Origin: JAICSD01 sp963836665
GTDB taxonomy: Bacteria > Acidobacteriota > Vicinamibacteria > Vicinamibacterales > 2-12-FULL-66-21
Length of the DNA: 64,000 bases
Assembly: GCA_963836665.1 (NCBI GenBank)
Contig: CAWIKL010000001.1
Span: 2,914,001 to 2,978,000, forward strand
Direction of reading: 5' to 3'
Shown: positions 53,762 through 61,848 of the stretch, in pieces
How the letters are laid out: the number at the start of each line of letters is the position of its first letter
Position numbering within the stretch: the stretch's first letter is position 1
Translations under genes and position numbers: made by a program
The notes under the pieces: model-generated
The model's input: only the letters and a program-made list of their open reading frames with translations
Databases searched by the model: none
What the model was told of the DNA's origin: nothing

Positions 53762-53838
53762 TGGTGCCGGTGCAGGGACTTGAACCCCGGACTCCGCGGA
53801 TATGAGCCGCGTGCTCTAACCAACTGAGCTACACCGGC
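53762..53838 (-). tRNA. tRNA with CAT anticodon, most likely elongator tRNA-Met
   Basis: 77 bases on minus with CCA encoded (53762-53764). Acceptor GCCGGTG/CACCGGC, D-arm GCTC/GAGC with loop AGTTGGTTA, anticodon stem CGCGG/CCGCG around loop CTCATAT (anticodon CAT), T-arm CGGGG-TTCAAGT-CCCTG, discriminator A. The D-loop length fits elongator Met better than Ile2, but the neighbouring tilS makes tRNA-Ile(CAT) a real alternative. Not an initiator: the acceptor 1-72 pair is G-C and no GGG/CCC anticodon stem is present. Confidence 0.88.
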
Positions 53839-53849
53839 AGGAACTGTTG

Positions 53850-53855
53850 ATTATA
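53850..53855 (-). promoter_or_regulatory. -10 box of the tRNA gene
   Basis: Minus-strand TATAAT ends 11 bases before the mature 5' end at 53838. A clear -35 is not seen 16-18 bases further upstream, which lies inside the divergent gene. Confidence 0.4.
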
Positions 53856-53866
53856 CGATAGTCGGC

Positions 53867-54808
53867 GTGAAGTTCGGCTACGACGAGTTCGACCTCTCGA
53901 CGGTGAAAACGTACCCGCTTGCTTCGCGGAAGAGCAAGGCCAACGCCGCGGATTTTGCCAGGCCTTTCAAGGCTGACGGCGGGCCCGCGTTCCTCGACTC
54001 GCTGCCCTCCATCCTCGCCGGTGCCGATCTGAAGGCGGTCGCTGCCGCGATGCGCGCCGCGCGGGACAGCGGGCACGGCCTGATCTGGGGCGTCGGGGCC
54101 CACGTGCTCAAGACCGGTTTGTCGCCCATCCTCATCGACCTGATGGAGCGCGGCTATATCTGCGCGCTGGCGATGAACGGCGCCGGTGTCATTCACGATT
54201 TCGAACTGGCGCTGTCAGGCTCGACTTCTGAAGACGTGGACGAAGCGCTCGGGCCCGGCCGGTTCGGCATGGCGGAAGAAACCGGCCGCCAGCTGAACGC
54301 GGCCATCAACGATGGCGTCGGACGCGGACTCGGCCTCGGCCGGTCGGTGATCGAATACCTGCACCATCTTCAGCCCCCCTCCGCCAACATCAGCGTGCTC
54401 GCCGCCGCGGGCCGGCTTGAAGTGCCGGTCACGGTCCACGTCGCCATCGGCACCGACATCATCCACATGCACAAGGACGCCTCGGGCGCCGCGCTCGGTG
54501 AAGGAAGCCTGCGCGACTTCCGTTACTTCGTCAGCAACGTCGCGCGCCTGGAGCACGGCGTCTATCTGAATTGCGGATCGGCGGTGGTCCTGCCGGAGGT
54601 GTTCCTCAAAGCCGTCGCCCTCGCGCGCAATACCGGACGGTCGCTGAAGGGACTGACGACGGTGAACATGGACTTCATTCGTCAGTACCGGCCGCAGACC
54701 AACGTGGTATCGCGGCCGGTTGCCGGCATCGGCAAGGGCTACTCACTTGTCGGGCATCACGAGATTCTGATCCCGCTCCTGGCGGCGGCGCTGGCTGATA
54801 ATCGCTGA
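53867..54808 (+). CDS. deoxyhypusine-synthase-like protein of unknown function
   Basis: 313 aa. It resembles a bacterial group annotated as deoxyhypusine-synthase-like, with a Rossmann-type core: LIWGVGAHVLKTGLSPIL, YICALAMNGAGVIHDFELAL and SGSTSEDVDEALG, GMAEETGRQLN, VTVHVAIGTDIIHMH, NCGSAVVLPEVFLKA, TTVNMDFIRQYRPQTNVV. Bacteria lack eIF5A, so the substrate is not the eukaryotic one. The conserved IHMH and NMDF blocks suggest an active enzyme. GTG start, 28 bases from the divergent tRNA. Assignment rests on recalled resemblance. Confidence 0.55.
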   Translation: MKFGYDEFDLSTVKTYPLASRKSKANAADFARPFKADGGPAFLDSLPSILAGADLKAVAAAMRAARDSGHGLIWGVGAHVLKTGLSPILIDLMERGYICALAMNGAGVIHDFELALSGSTSEDVDEALGPGRFGMAEETGRQLNAAINDGVGRGLGLGRSVIEYLHHLQPPSANISVLAAAGRLEVPVTVHVAIGTDIIHMHKDASGAALGEGSLRDFRYFVSNVARLEHGVYLNCGSAVVLPEVFLKAVALARNTGRSLKGLTTVNMDFIRQYRPQTNVVSRPVAGIGKGYSLVGHHEILIPLLAAALADNR

Positions 54809-54809
54809 T

Positions 54810-54845
54810 CGATGGGCGATGGGCGATGGGCGATGATCGATGGCC
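54810..54845. repeat. 7-bp tandem repeat GATGGGC
   Basis: Three GATGGGC units (54811-54831) plus degenerate GATGATC and GATGGCC copies between two convergent genes. Confidence 0.6.
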
Positions 54846-54848
54846 CCC

Positions 54849-55919
54849 TCACACGACCAGCATCGCATCCCCATAGCTGTAGAACCGGTAGCGCTGCACC
54901 ACCGCTTCTCGGTACCCCTCGAGCACACGCGCGCGGCCGCCAAACGCCGCCACGAGCATCAGCAGCGACGATTTCGGCAAGTGGAAATTCGTGAGGAGCC
55001 CGTTAATGACGCGGAATCCGACGCCGGGATAGATGAAAAGATCTGCGACGGCGCGACCGGCGGTCACGCGTCCGGCGCCGCACGCGGCCGCATGCTCGAT
55101 CGCCCGCGTCGTCGTGGTGCCGACGGCGATGACGCGGCGCCCCTCGTCGAGTGCGCGGTTGATGGCGGCCGCGGCTGGGCCGGAGATGTCGTACGGCTCC
55201 GAATCGACGACGTGTGCTTCCACATCGTCGACGCGAACGGGCTTGAAAGTACCGTAGCCGACGTGCAGCGTGATCGTCGTCCGCTCCACACCAGCGGCGT
55301 CCAGCGCAGAGAGAAGGGGCGCGTCGAAATGCAGCCCCGCCGTCGGCGCCGCAATCGATCCGCGCGCGGCCGCAAAGACAGTCTGGTAGCGCTGCCGATC
55401 CTTGGGCGTGTCCGGCCGGTCGATATAAGGCGGCAGCGGGATGTGACCGATGGCGTCGACCGCTTCCGCGACGGTACCCCCTTCGGTCGTGAGACGTATG
55501 CGGCGGCGTCCATAGAACAGGCGTTCGAGGACTTCGCCGTTCAACCGCCGTTGCGCGCCTTCGAAGACGACGCGCGCGCCCGGTTTCAATTTCTGCCCCG
55601 GATGCATCAGCGCCTGCCAGATCTCGCCGCTATCCGATAGCCGATAAGCATCGTCGGCAGAGTCCGGCTGCAACAACAGGCATTCGACGGCGCCGCCCGA
55701 TGGGACGCGATGACCGAGCAGCCGGGCGGGGAACACGCGTGTGTCGTTGGCTACCAACAGGTCGCCGGCGCGAAGCCACCCGGGTAGATCGCGAATCGCC
55801 GAGTGGCTCAGCTTGCCGGTAGCACGGTCCAGCACTAGGAGCCGGGATTGCCCCCGTTCAACCGCATCCTGAGCAATCAGCTCGGAGGGCAGATCGAAGT
55901 CAAACGCGTCGACTTTCAC
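54849..55919 (-). CDS. queA: S-adenosylmethionine:tRNA ribosyltransferase-isomerase
   Basis: Adds the epoxycyclopentanediol ring from SAM to preQ1 in tRNA, a late queuosine step. Blocks: FDFDLPSELIAQDAVERG, LLVANDTRVFPARLLG, IPLPPYIDRPDTPKDRQRYQ, GSIAAPTAGLHFD, HVGYGTFKPV and TNFHLPKSSLLMLVAAFGG. GTG 55919 gives 356 aa. Complements queC and queE at 36-37 kb, though it is not linked to them. Confidence 0.95.
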   Translation of the reverse strand: MKVDAFDFDLPSELIAQDAVERGQSRLLVLDRATGKLSHSAIRDLPGWLRAGDLLVANDTRVFPARLLGHRVPSGGAVECLLLQPDSADDAYRLSDSGEIWQALMHPGQKLKPGARVVFEGAQRRLNGEVLERLFYGRRRIRLTTEGGTVAEAVDAIGHIPLPPYIDRPDTPKDRQRYQTVFAAARGSIAAPTAGLHFDAPLLSALDAAGVERTTITLHVGYGTFKPVRVDDVEAHVVDSEPYDISGPAAAAINRALDEGRRVIAVGTTTTRAIEHAAACGAGRVTAGRAVADLFIYPGVGFRVINGLLTNFHLPKSSLLMLVAAFGGRARVLEGYREAVVQRYRFYSYGDAMLVV

Positions 55920-56023
55920 CAAGTCACTCCCGGCCGCGTTGGTCAGGAACGGGCATCGGATGCGGAGTCTCGGATATCTGGCCTCGACCTCGGCAGCGAA
56001 GTTGCAGCACAGCTCAGATTGTA

Positions 56024-57235
56024 ATGGCCGACACACACCACCCGACCGGTACGCGCGGCATCGAACCGGCGAATGATCCGCTCCCCCCGACGCAGGGCGC
56101 ACCCGGCGAGCCGCCACCGGTCGTCGTCGACGTTGAGGCGCCGGTCGGGATTCGCAACCTGCCGCTCGCGGTGCTGGCCGTGATCGCGGTCGTGCTGCTG
56201 CTCCAGTACGCGAGTTCTGTGTTCATTCCGATCGTCATCGCCATCCTGATTAGCTACTCACTCACGCCGTCAGTCACGTCGCTGCACAAGCGCGGCATGC
56301 CGCCGGCGATTGGTGCCGGCGCGGTGCTGCTCCTGCTGATCGCGGTGATGGGAATCGGCACCTACACGCTGGCGGGACAGGTCGGACAGATCATCGACCA
56401 GGTACCGGCCGCGGCGCACCGCCTGCGCAGCCGCTTCGAGCATCGCCCCTACAACCGGGACGGCGTCGTCGAAAAGGTGACCCGCGCCGCGCAGGAAGTG
56501 GACAAGACCGCGGCAGCGGCCACCCCCGATACCTCGAGTGCCGACGCCGGCAAGGGTGTCACCCAGGTCGAGATCGTGCAGCAGCCTTTCAGCCTGTCGA
56601 ACTACTTCTGGTCAGGCGGCGTGACACTCCTGAACTTCCTCGGGCAGTTCGTGCTGGTGCTGTTCCTCGTCTATTTCTTTCTCGTCACCGGAGATCTCTA
56701 CAAGCGCAAGCTGGTCAAAATCGCGGGCCCCACCTTCACGGAGAAAAAATTGACCGTGCAGATCCTCGACGAGATCAACCGCCAGATCGAGAGCTTCATG
56801 AAGGTGCAGGTGTTCACCAGCGTGGTCGTCGCCGTGGCGACGTCGATCTCACTGTGGTGGCTCGGGCTCAATCAGTACGTAGTGTGGGGATTGCTCGCCG
56901 GCATCTTCAACTCGATTCCCTATCTCGGTCCGGTGATCGTGACCGGCGGACTCGGGCTGGTCGCATTCATGCAGTTCGACAGCGTCCCGAAGACGGTCAC
57001 GATTTGCGGCGTGGCATTCCTGATCACCAGCCTGGAGGGCTTCCTGCTCACACCGGCGCTGATGAGCCGCGCCGCGCGCATCAACTCCGCCGCCATCTTT
57101 ACCGGACTGCTGTTCTGGAGCTGGGTGTGGGGTGTGTGGGGGACGGTCCTGGCCGTGCCGATGCTGATGATGCTGAAGGCGGTCTGCGATCATATTGAGG
57201 ACCTCCAGCCGATCGGTGAGTTGCTCGGGGAGTAA
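56024..57235 (+). CDS. AI-2E family transporter
   Basis: 403 aa, about eight helices in the usual 3+5 pattern of the AI-2E/PerM family (Na+/H+ or unknown efflux). N-terminal Pro-rich tail, then LPLAVLAVIAVVLLLQYASS; an exposed region around residues 145-195; then QFVLVLFLVYFFLVTGDLYK, FMKVQVFTSVVVAVATSISL and the family block LAGIFNSIPYLGPVIVTGG. ATG 56024, divergent from queA. Substrate cannot be told from sequence. Confidence 0.9.
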   Translation: MADTHHPTGTRGIEPANDPLPPTQGAPGEPPPVVVDVEAPVGIRNLPLAVLAVIAVVLLLQYASSVFIPIVIAILISYSLTPSVTSLHKRGMPPAIGAGAVLLLLIAVMGIGTYTLAGQVGQIIDQVPAAAHRLRSRFEHRPYNRDGVVEKVTRAAQEVDKTAAAATPDTSSADAGKGVTQVEIVQQPFSLSNYFWSGGVTLLNFLGQFVLVLFLVYFFLVTGDLYKRKLVKIAGPTFTEKKLTVQILDEINRQIESFMKVQVFTSVVVAVATSISLWWLGLNQYVVWGLLAGIFNSIPYLGPVIVTGGLGLVAFMQFDSVPKTVTICGVAFLITSLEGFLLTPALMSRAARINSAAIFTGLLFWSWVWGVWGTVLAVPMLMMLKAVCDHIEDLQPIGELLGE

Positions 57236-57243
57236 AGGGTGCG

Positions 57244-57720
57244 ATGCCGGTCGATCGTAACGAGCGGGCGCTCGAGTTGCTGCGACGATGGGCGCGGCTA
57301 TTCGACGCGGCGTTTCAGGTACCCGGGACAGAATTCCGCTTCGGCCTCGATCCGCTAGTCGGACTGCTTCCAGGCATCGGCGATCTTGCGTCGCCGTTGC
57401 TGACGATCTTCATCCTCTGGCAGGCGGCACGGATGCGTGTGCCGAAGGTGGTGTTGATCCGTATGGTGCTCAACGCGCTCATCGACGCAGGGGTCGGCGC
57501 GATTCCGATTCTCGGCGACGCGTTCGACTTCGCGTGGCGTTCGAACGAGTGGAACATGGCGCTGCTCGAGCGACACGCGCTCGCCAGCCGCGAGCCGTCG
57601 TCGGGCGACTATCTGTTCGTCAGCCTCTGCGTGGTTCTCGTCGTCTTCTCCGCGCTGCTGCCGCTCGTCATTCTCCTCTACCTGTATCACTGGCTGCAGG
57701 TCGTTCTCGCGGCCCGCTAG
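57244..57720 (+). CDS. DUF4112 domain-containing membrane protein
   Basis: 158 aa. FRFGLDPLVGLLPGIGDLAS and PILGDAFDFAWRSNEWNMAL are the DUF4112 signatures; two or three membrane helices (LTIFILWQAARM; VVLVVFSALLPLVILLYLY). 8 bases after the AI-2E gene, so probably the same transcript. Function unknown. Confidence 0.85.
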   Translation: MPVDRNERALELLRRWARLFDAAFQVPGTEFRFGLDPLVGLLPGIGDLASPLLTIFILWQAARMRVPKVVLIRMVLNALIDAGVGAIPILGDAFDFAWRSNEWNMALLERHALASREPSSGDYLFVSLCVVLVVFSALLPLVILLYLYHWLQVVLAAR

Positions 57721-57774
57721 ATCCGGGTCCCCGTCCTCGCCCTCGTCCCTCGCGACTGATACAGTGAGCAGCCT

Positions 57775-59955
57775 GTGCCGAATCGAGCGATGCGGGTCTG
57801 GCCGGGAAGCCCCTATCCACTGGGCGCGACGTGGGACGGTGTCGGCGTGAACTTCGCGCTCTTCAGCGAGCACGCCACCCGCGTCGAGTTGTGCCTGTTC
57901 GACTCGCCATCGGCCGAGTCCGAGTCGGTGACGATTCCGCTGACGGAACAGACCGACATGGTCTGGCACGGCTACCTGCCCGACGTCCGGCCCGGCCAGC
58001 TATACGGCTACCGCGTCCACGGCCCGTACAATCCGAACCGGGGCCACCGCTTCAATCCGAACAAGATTCTGATGGATCCGTACGCGCGTGTCATTGGACG
58101 CACGGTACGCTGGGACGAGTCGCTGTTCGGCTTCCGCCACGAGCACGGCGACGACTCGTTCGACGAGCGTGACAATGCGGCCTACGCGCCGCTGGCGGCG
58201 GTGGCGGATGGCTCGTTCACCTGGGGCAGCGATCTGCCGCTGCGCACGCCGTGGCACGAGACGCTGATTTACGAGCTGCACGTCAAGGGCTTCACGCTGC
58301 TCCATCCTGCCATCCCGGAAAACCTGCGTGGCACGTATCTCGGCCTTGCCTCGGAACCGGCGATCCAGCATCTGGTGACGCTGGGCGTCACGGCCGTCGA
58401 ACTGATGCCGGTGCATCACCACACCGACGAGTGGCACCTCGTCAAGCGCGGCCTGTCGAACTACTGGGGCTACAACACGCTGTCGTACTTCGCCCCCGAC
58501 GTCCGCTACGCGGTGTCGCCGTCCCCGCTCGAAGCGGTCCGCGAGTTCAAGATGATGGTGCGGGCGCTGCACGCGGCCGGCCTCGAAGTCATCCTCGACG
58601 TCGTCTACAACCACACGGTCGAGGGCAGTCACACCGGCCCGACGCTGTCGCTGCGCGGCATCGACAACGCGACCTACTACCGGCTGGCGCCGCACGCGCC
58701 GCGCTACTACGAGGACTTCACCGGCACCGGCAATACCCTGAACATGCGCAGCCCGCGCGTGCTACAGCTGATCATGGACAGCCTGCGCTACTGGGTCACC
58801 GAGATGCACGTCGACGGCTTCCGCTTCGACCTGGCGAGCGCGCTGGCGCGCGAGCTGCACGCGGTCGACAAGCTCGGCGCCTTTTTCGACATCATCCACC
58901 AGGATCCGATCCTGTCGCAGGTCAAGCTGATCGCCGAGCCGTGGGATCTCGGCGAAGGCGGCTACCAGGTCGGCAACTTCCCGACCAAGTGGACGGAATG
59001 GAATGGCAAGTACCGCGACGCGGTGCGTCGCTTCTGGCGTGGCGACCGCCGCGCGGTGTCGGAACTGGCGACACGCCTGGCCGGCAGCAGCGACCTCTAC
59101 GAGCAGAGCGGCCGCCGGCCGTATGCCAGCATCAATTTCATTACCGCCCACGACGGCTTCACTCTGGCCGATCTCGTCAGTTACGAAGCCAAGCACAACG
59201 AAGCCAATGGCGAAGGCAATGCCGACGGTGAAAATCACAACCTCAGCGCAAACCACGGCGTCGAAGGGGCCACCGACGACCGCCGTATTCTCGAGCTGCG
59301 TGCCCGCCAGCGGCGTAACTTCATCTCGACACTGATGTGCTCGATCGGCGTGCCGATGCTGAGCGGGGGTGACGAGCTCTGCCGTACGCAGCACGGGAAC
59401 AACAACGCCTACTGCCAGGACACCCCTGTCAGTTGGACCGACTGGACGATGACACCCGAGCGACAGGAATTCCTCGAGTTCACACGCCGGATCATTGCCA
59501 TCTGGAAGGACCACCCTGTGCTGCGCCGGCGCAAGTTCTTCCAGGGACGGCGGATTCGTGGCGCTGAAGTCCAGGACATCGCCTGGTTGGATCCGGCAGG
59601 CGCCGAGATGACCGACGAGATGTGGGCGTCGCCTGATGTACGCACGCTCGCTGTCCGACTCAACGGTGACGCGATCCAGGAAGTAGACGAGCGCGGCCGG
59701 CCGATCACCGGCGACACCCTGCTCCTGCTGCTCAACGCCGACGAGCAGTCCGTTTCGTTCGCGCTGCCAGCGGCGGCGCCGATTGAACGATGGGAAACGC
59801 TCTTCGACACTGCCGATCCCTGGCAGCCGCCGCGTCGCCTGCGTGGCGGTGATCGCTACGATCTGCAGGGGCGCGCGATGGCGGCGCTCAAGCTCAACAA
59901 CCGGCGTGAGGACTTCCGACGAGCCGGCGAATGGGGGCCGCAGGGAGTGGTCTGA
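57775..59955 (+). CDS. glgX: glycogen debranching enzyme (isoamylase type)
   Basis: Hydrolyses alpha-1,6 branches. N-terminal CBM48 (SPYPLGATWDGVGVNFALFS) and GH13 barrel: region I LDVVYNHT, region II DGFRFDLASA (nucleophile Asp), region III IAEPWDLGEGGYQVG (acid/base Glu), region IV ITAHDGFTLADLV. 726 aa, standard. GTG 57775 or ATG 57790 could start it. First gene of glgX-glgE-treS. Confidence 0.94.
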   Translation: MPNRAMRVWPGSPYPLGATWDGVGVNFALFSEHATRVELCLFDSPSAESESVTIPLTEQTDMVWHGYLPDVRPGQLYGYRVHGPYNPNRGHRFNPNKILMDPYARVIGRTVRWDESLFGFRHEHGDDSFDERDNAAYAPLAAVADGSFTWGSDLPLRTPWHETLIYELHVKGFTLLHPAIPENLRGTYLGLASEPAIQHLVTLGVTAVELMPVHHHTDEWHLVKRGLSNYWGYNTLSYFAPDVRYAVSPSPLEAVREFKMMVRALHAAGLEVILDVVYNHTVEGSHTGPTLSLRGIDNATYYRLAPHAPRYYEDFTGTGNTLNMRSPRVLQLIMDSLRYWVTEMHVDGFRFDLASALARELHAVDKLGAFFDIIHQDPILSQVKLIAEPWDLGEGGYQVGNFPTKWTEWNGKYRDAVRRFWRGDRRAVSELATRLAGSSDLYEQSGRRPYASINFITAHDGFTLADLVSYEAKHNEANGEGNADGENHNLSANHGVEGATDDRRILELRARQRRNFISTLMCSIGVPMLSGGDELCRTQHGNNNAYCQDTPVSWTDWTMTPERQEFLEFTRRIIAIWKDHPVLRRRKFFQGRRIRGAEVQDIAWLDPAGAEMTDEMWASPDVRTLAVRLNGDAIQEVDERGRPITGDTLLLLLNADEQSVSFALPAAAPIERWETLFDTADPWQPPRRLRGGDRYDLQGRAMAALKLNNRREDFRRAGEWGPQGVV

Positions 59956-59958
59956 AAT

Positions 59959-61848
59959 TTGAATGGTTGCCGAGATCGAGACGTCTTGGCAACCGCGCCC
60001 GCCGCAAAAAAAACTTTACCACTTGAGCTGGATCCGCTGCTGCAGAGGCGGGTCGTCGTCGAGTGCATGACGCCCCAGGTGGACGAAGGCCGCTTCGCGG
60101 TGAAGCGGACCGTCGGGGAAGAGGTCGCCGTCGAAGCCGACGTCTTTGCCGATGGCCACGACGCCGTCGCCGCGGCCCTGCTGTGGCGGCGTGCCGACGG
60201 GGACGTCTGGCACGAGACGCGGATGGCGGCACTCGGCAGCGATCGCTGGCGCGCCTCGTTCACCTGCGCTGAACATACCGACTACGAATACACCGTCGAA
60301 GGCTGGATCGATCGCGTCGCGACCCTGCGCGACGCCGTCGACAAGAAAGAAACAGCCGGACAGGACGCGGCAGCCGATCGCGAGGAGCTGCGCCGCGCCT
60401 CAGAGGAGGCAGACCGCCGCACCGCGTCGCGCTACGGGCGCACGCAGCGCGTAGCCGTTGATCGCGAGCGGGCGCGCTTCAGCGCGTGGTACGAGATGTT
60501 CCCGCGCTCGGCCGGCGAAGATCCGTCGCGCAGCGCCACCTTCGACGAGGCGGCGGCGCGGCTGCCCGCGATCGCGTCGATGGGCTTCGACGTGTTGTAC
60601 CTGCCGCCGATTCACCCCATCGGCCGCAGTTTTCGCAAGGGCCGCAACAACGCGCTGACTGCCGGACCAGGCGAACCCGGCAGCCCATGGGCGATCGGAT
60701 CGATAGAGGGCGGCCACACCGCGATCGAACCCGGGCTCGGTACGCTCGAGGACTTCGACCGATTCGTCGCCGCGGCGGCGCGCCACGGTCTCGAGATCGC
60801 CCTCGACCTCGCGTTCCAGGCCTCGCCGGATCATCCCTACGTCGCGCAGCACCCCGAGTGGTTCCGCCATCGGCCCGACGGCACCATCAAGTACGCGGAA
60901 AACCCGCCGAAGAAATACCAGGACATCTACCCGTTCGACTTCGAGTCGGCCGAGTGGCCGGCGCTCTGGCACGAGCTGAGGTGCGTGATCGAGTTCTGGA
61001 TCGCGCGCGGCGTGACCATCTTCCGCGTCGACAACCCGCACACCAAGCCATTGCCATTCTGGCGCTGGATGATCGGCGAGATCAGGCGCGCGCATCCCGG
61101 CGTGATCTTCCTCTCGGAGGCGTTCACGCGGCCGAAAGTCTTGCGCTACCTCGCCAAGGTGGGCTTCTCGCAGTCGTACACCTACTTCACGTGGCGGAAC
61201 ACCAAGGAGGACCTGCAGGCGTATTTCACTGAGCTCACGCAGACGCCGGTGGTCGAGTATCTGCGACCAAACCTGTTCGCGAACACCCCCGACATCCTGC
61301 ACGAGTACCTGCAGACGGGGGGCCGAGCCGCCTTCGCCATCCGCCTGGTGCTGGCCGCCACGCTCGGCGCCAGCTACGGCATCTACAGCGGGTTCGAGTT
61401 GTGCGAGAACACGCCGGTCCGCCCCGGCAGCGAAGAGTACCTCGACTCCGAGAAGTACCAGATCGGCATCCGCGACTTCACGCGCGGTGACAGCCTCGCC
61501 GAACTGATCGCGCGCATCAACGCCATCCGCCGCGCTCATGCGGCGCTGCAGTTCGATCGCGGACTTCGCTTCCACGATACCGACAACCCGCAGCTCCTGT
61601 GCTACAGCAAGCGCGCGCCCGATGGCCGCGACCTGGTCCTCGTCGTGGTCAACCTCGACCCTTTCCACATGCAGCACGGCCACGTCCGGCTGGCGCTCAC
61701 CGACTGGAACGTGCCGGCCGACGGCGCGGTCGTCGCGCGTGACCTTCTCTCTGACGAAACCTACGCCTGGCACGACGAGTGGAACTACGTCCGTCTCGAT
61801 CCACCCGCGCGCGTCGCGCACGTCATCGCCCTCGCCTTTGCGTCATGA
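59959..61848 (+). CDS. glgE: alpha-1,4-glucan:maltose-1-phosphate maltosyltransferase
   Basis: Extends alpha-glucan from maltose 1-phosphate. N-terminal domain VVVECMTPQVDEGRFAVKRT; GH13_3 barrel with IHPIGRSFRKGRNNALTAGP, FRVDNPHTKPLPFW (nucleophile Asp), FLSEAFTRPKV (acid/base Glu) and YGIYSGFELCEN. TTG start at 59959 with 3 bases to glgX; the first 25 residues are not conserved and an internal start is possible. Overlaps treS by 4 bases. Confidence 0.94.
   Translation: MNGCRDRDVLATAPAAKKTLPLELDPLLQRRVVVECMTPQVDEGRFAVKRTVGEEVAVEADVFADGHDAVAAALLWRRADGDVWHETRMAALGSDRWRASFTCAEHTDYEYTVEGWIDRVATLRDAVDKKETAGQDAAADREELRRASEEADRRTASRYGRTQRVAVDRERARFSAWYEMFPRSAGEDPSRSATFDEAAARLPAIASMGFDVLYLPPIHPIGRSFRKGRNNALTAGPGEPGSPWAIGSIEGGHTAIEPGLGTLEDFDRFVAAAARHGLEIALDLAFQASPDHPYVAQHPEWFRHRPDGTIKYAENPPKKYQDIYPFDFESAEWPALWHELRCVIEFWIARGVTIFRVDNPHTKPLPFWRWMIGEIRRAHPGVIFLSEAFTRPKVLRYLAKVGFSQSYTYFTWRNTKEDLQAYFTELTQTPVVEYLRPNLFANTPDILHEYLQTGGRAAFAIRLVLAATLGASYGIYSGFELCENTPVRPGSEEYLDSEKYQIGIRDFTRGDSLAELIARINAIRRAHAALQFDRGLRFHDTDNPQLLCYSKRAPDGRDLVLVVVNLDPFHMQHGHVRLALTDWNVPADGAVVARDLLSDETYAWHDEWNYVRLDPPARVAHVIALAFAS

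Noticed and set aside
60400..61821. 473-aa minus-strand frame
   Set aside because: Antisense of glgE with no recognisable domain; the plus-strand gene has all catalytic motifs.
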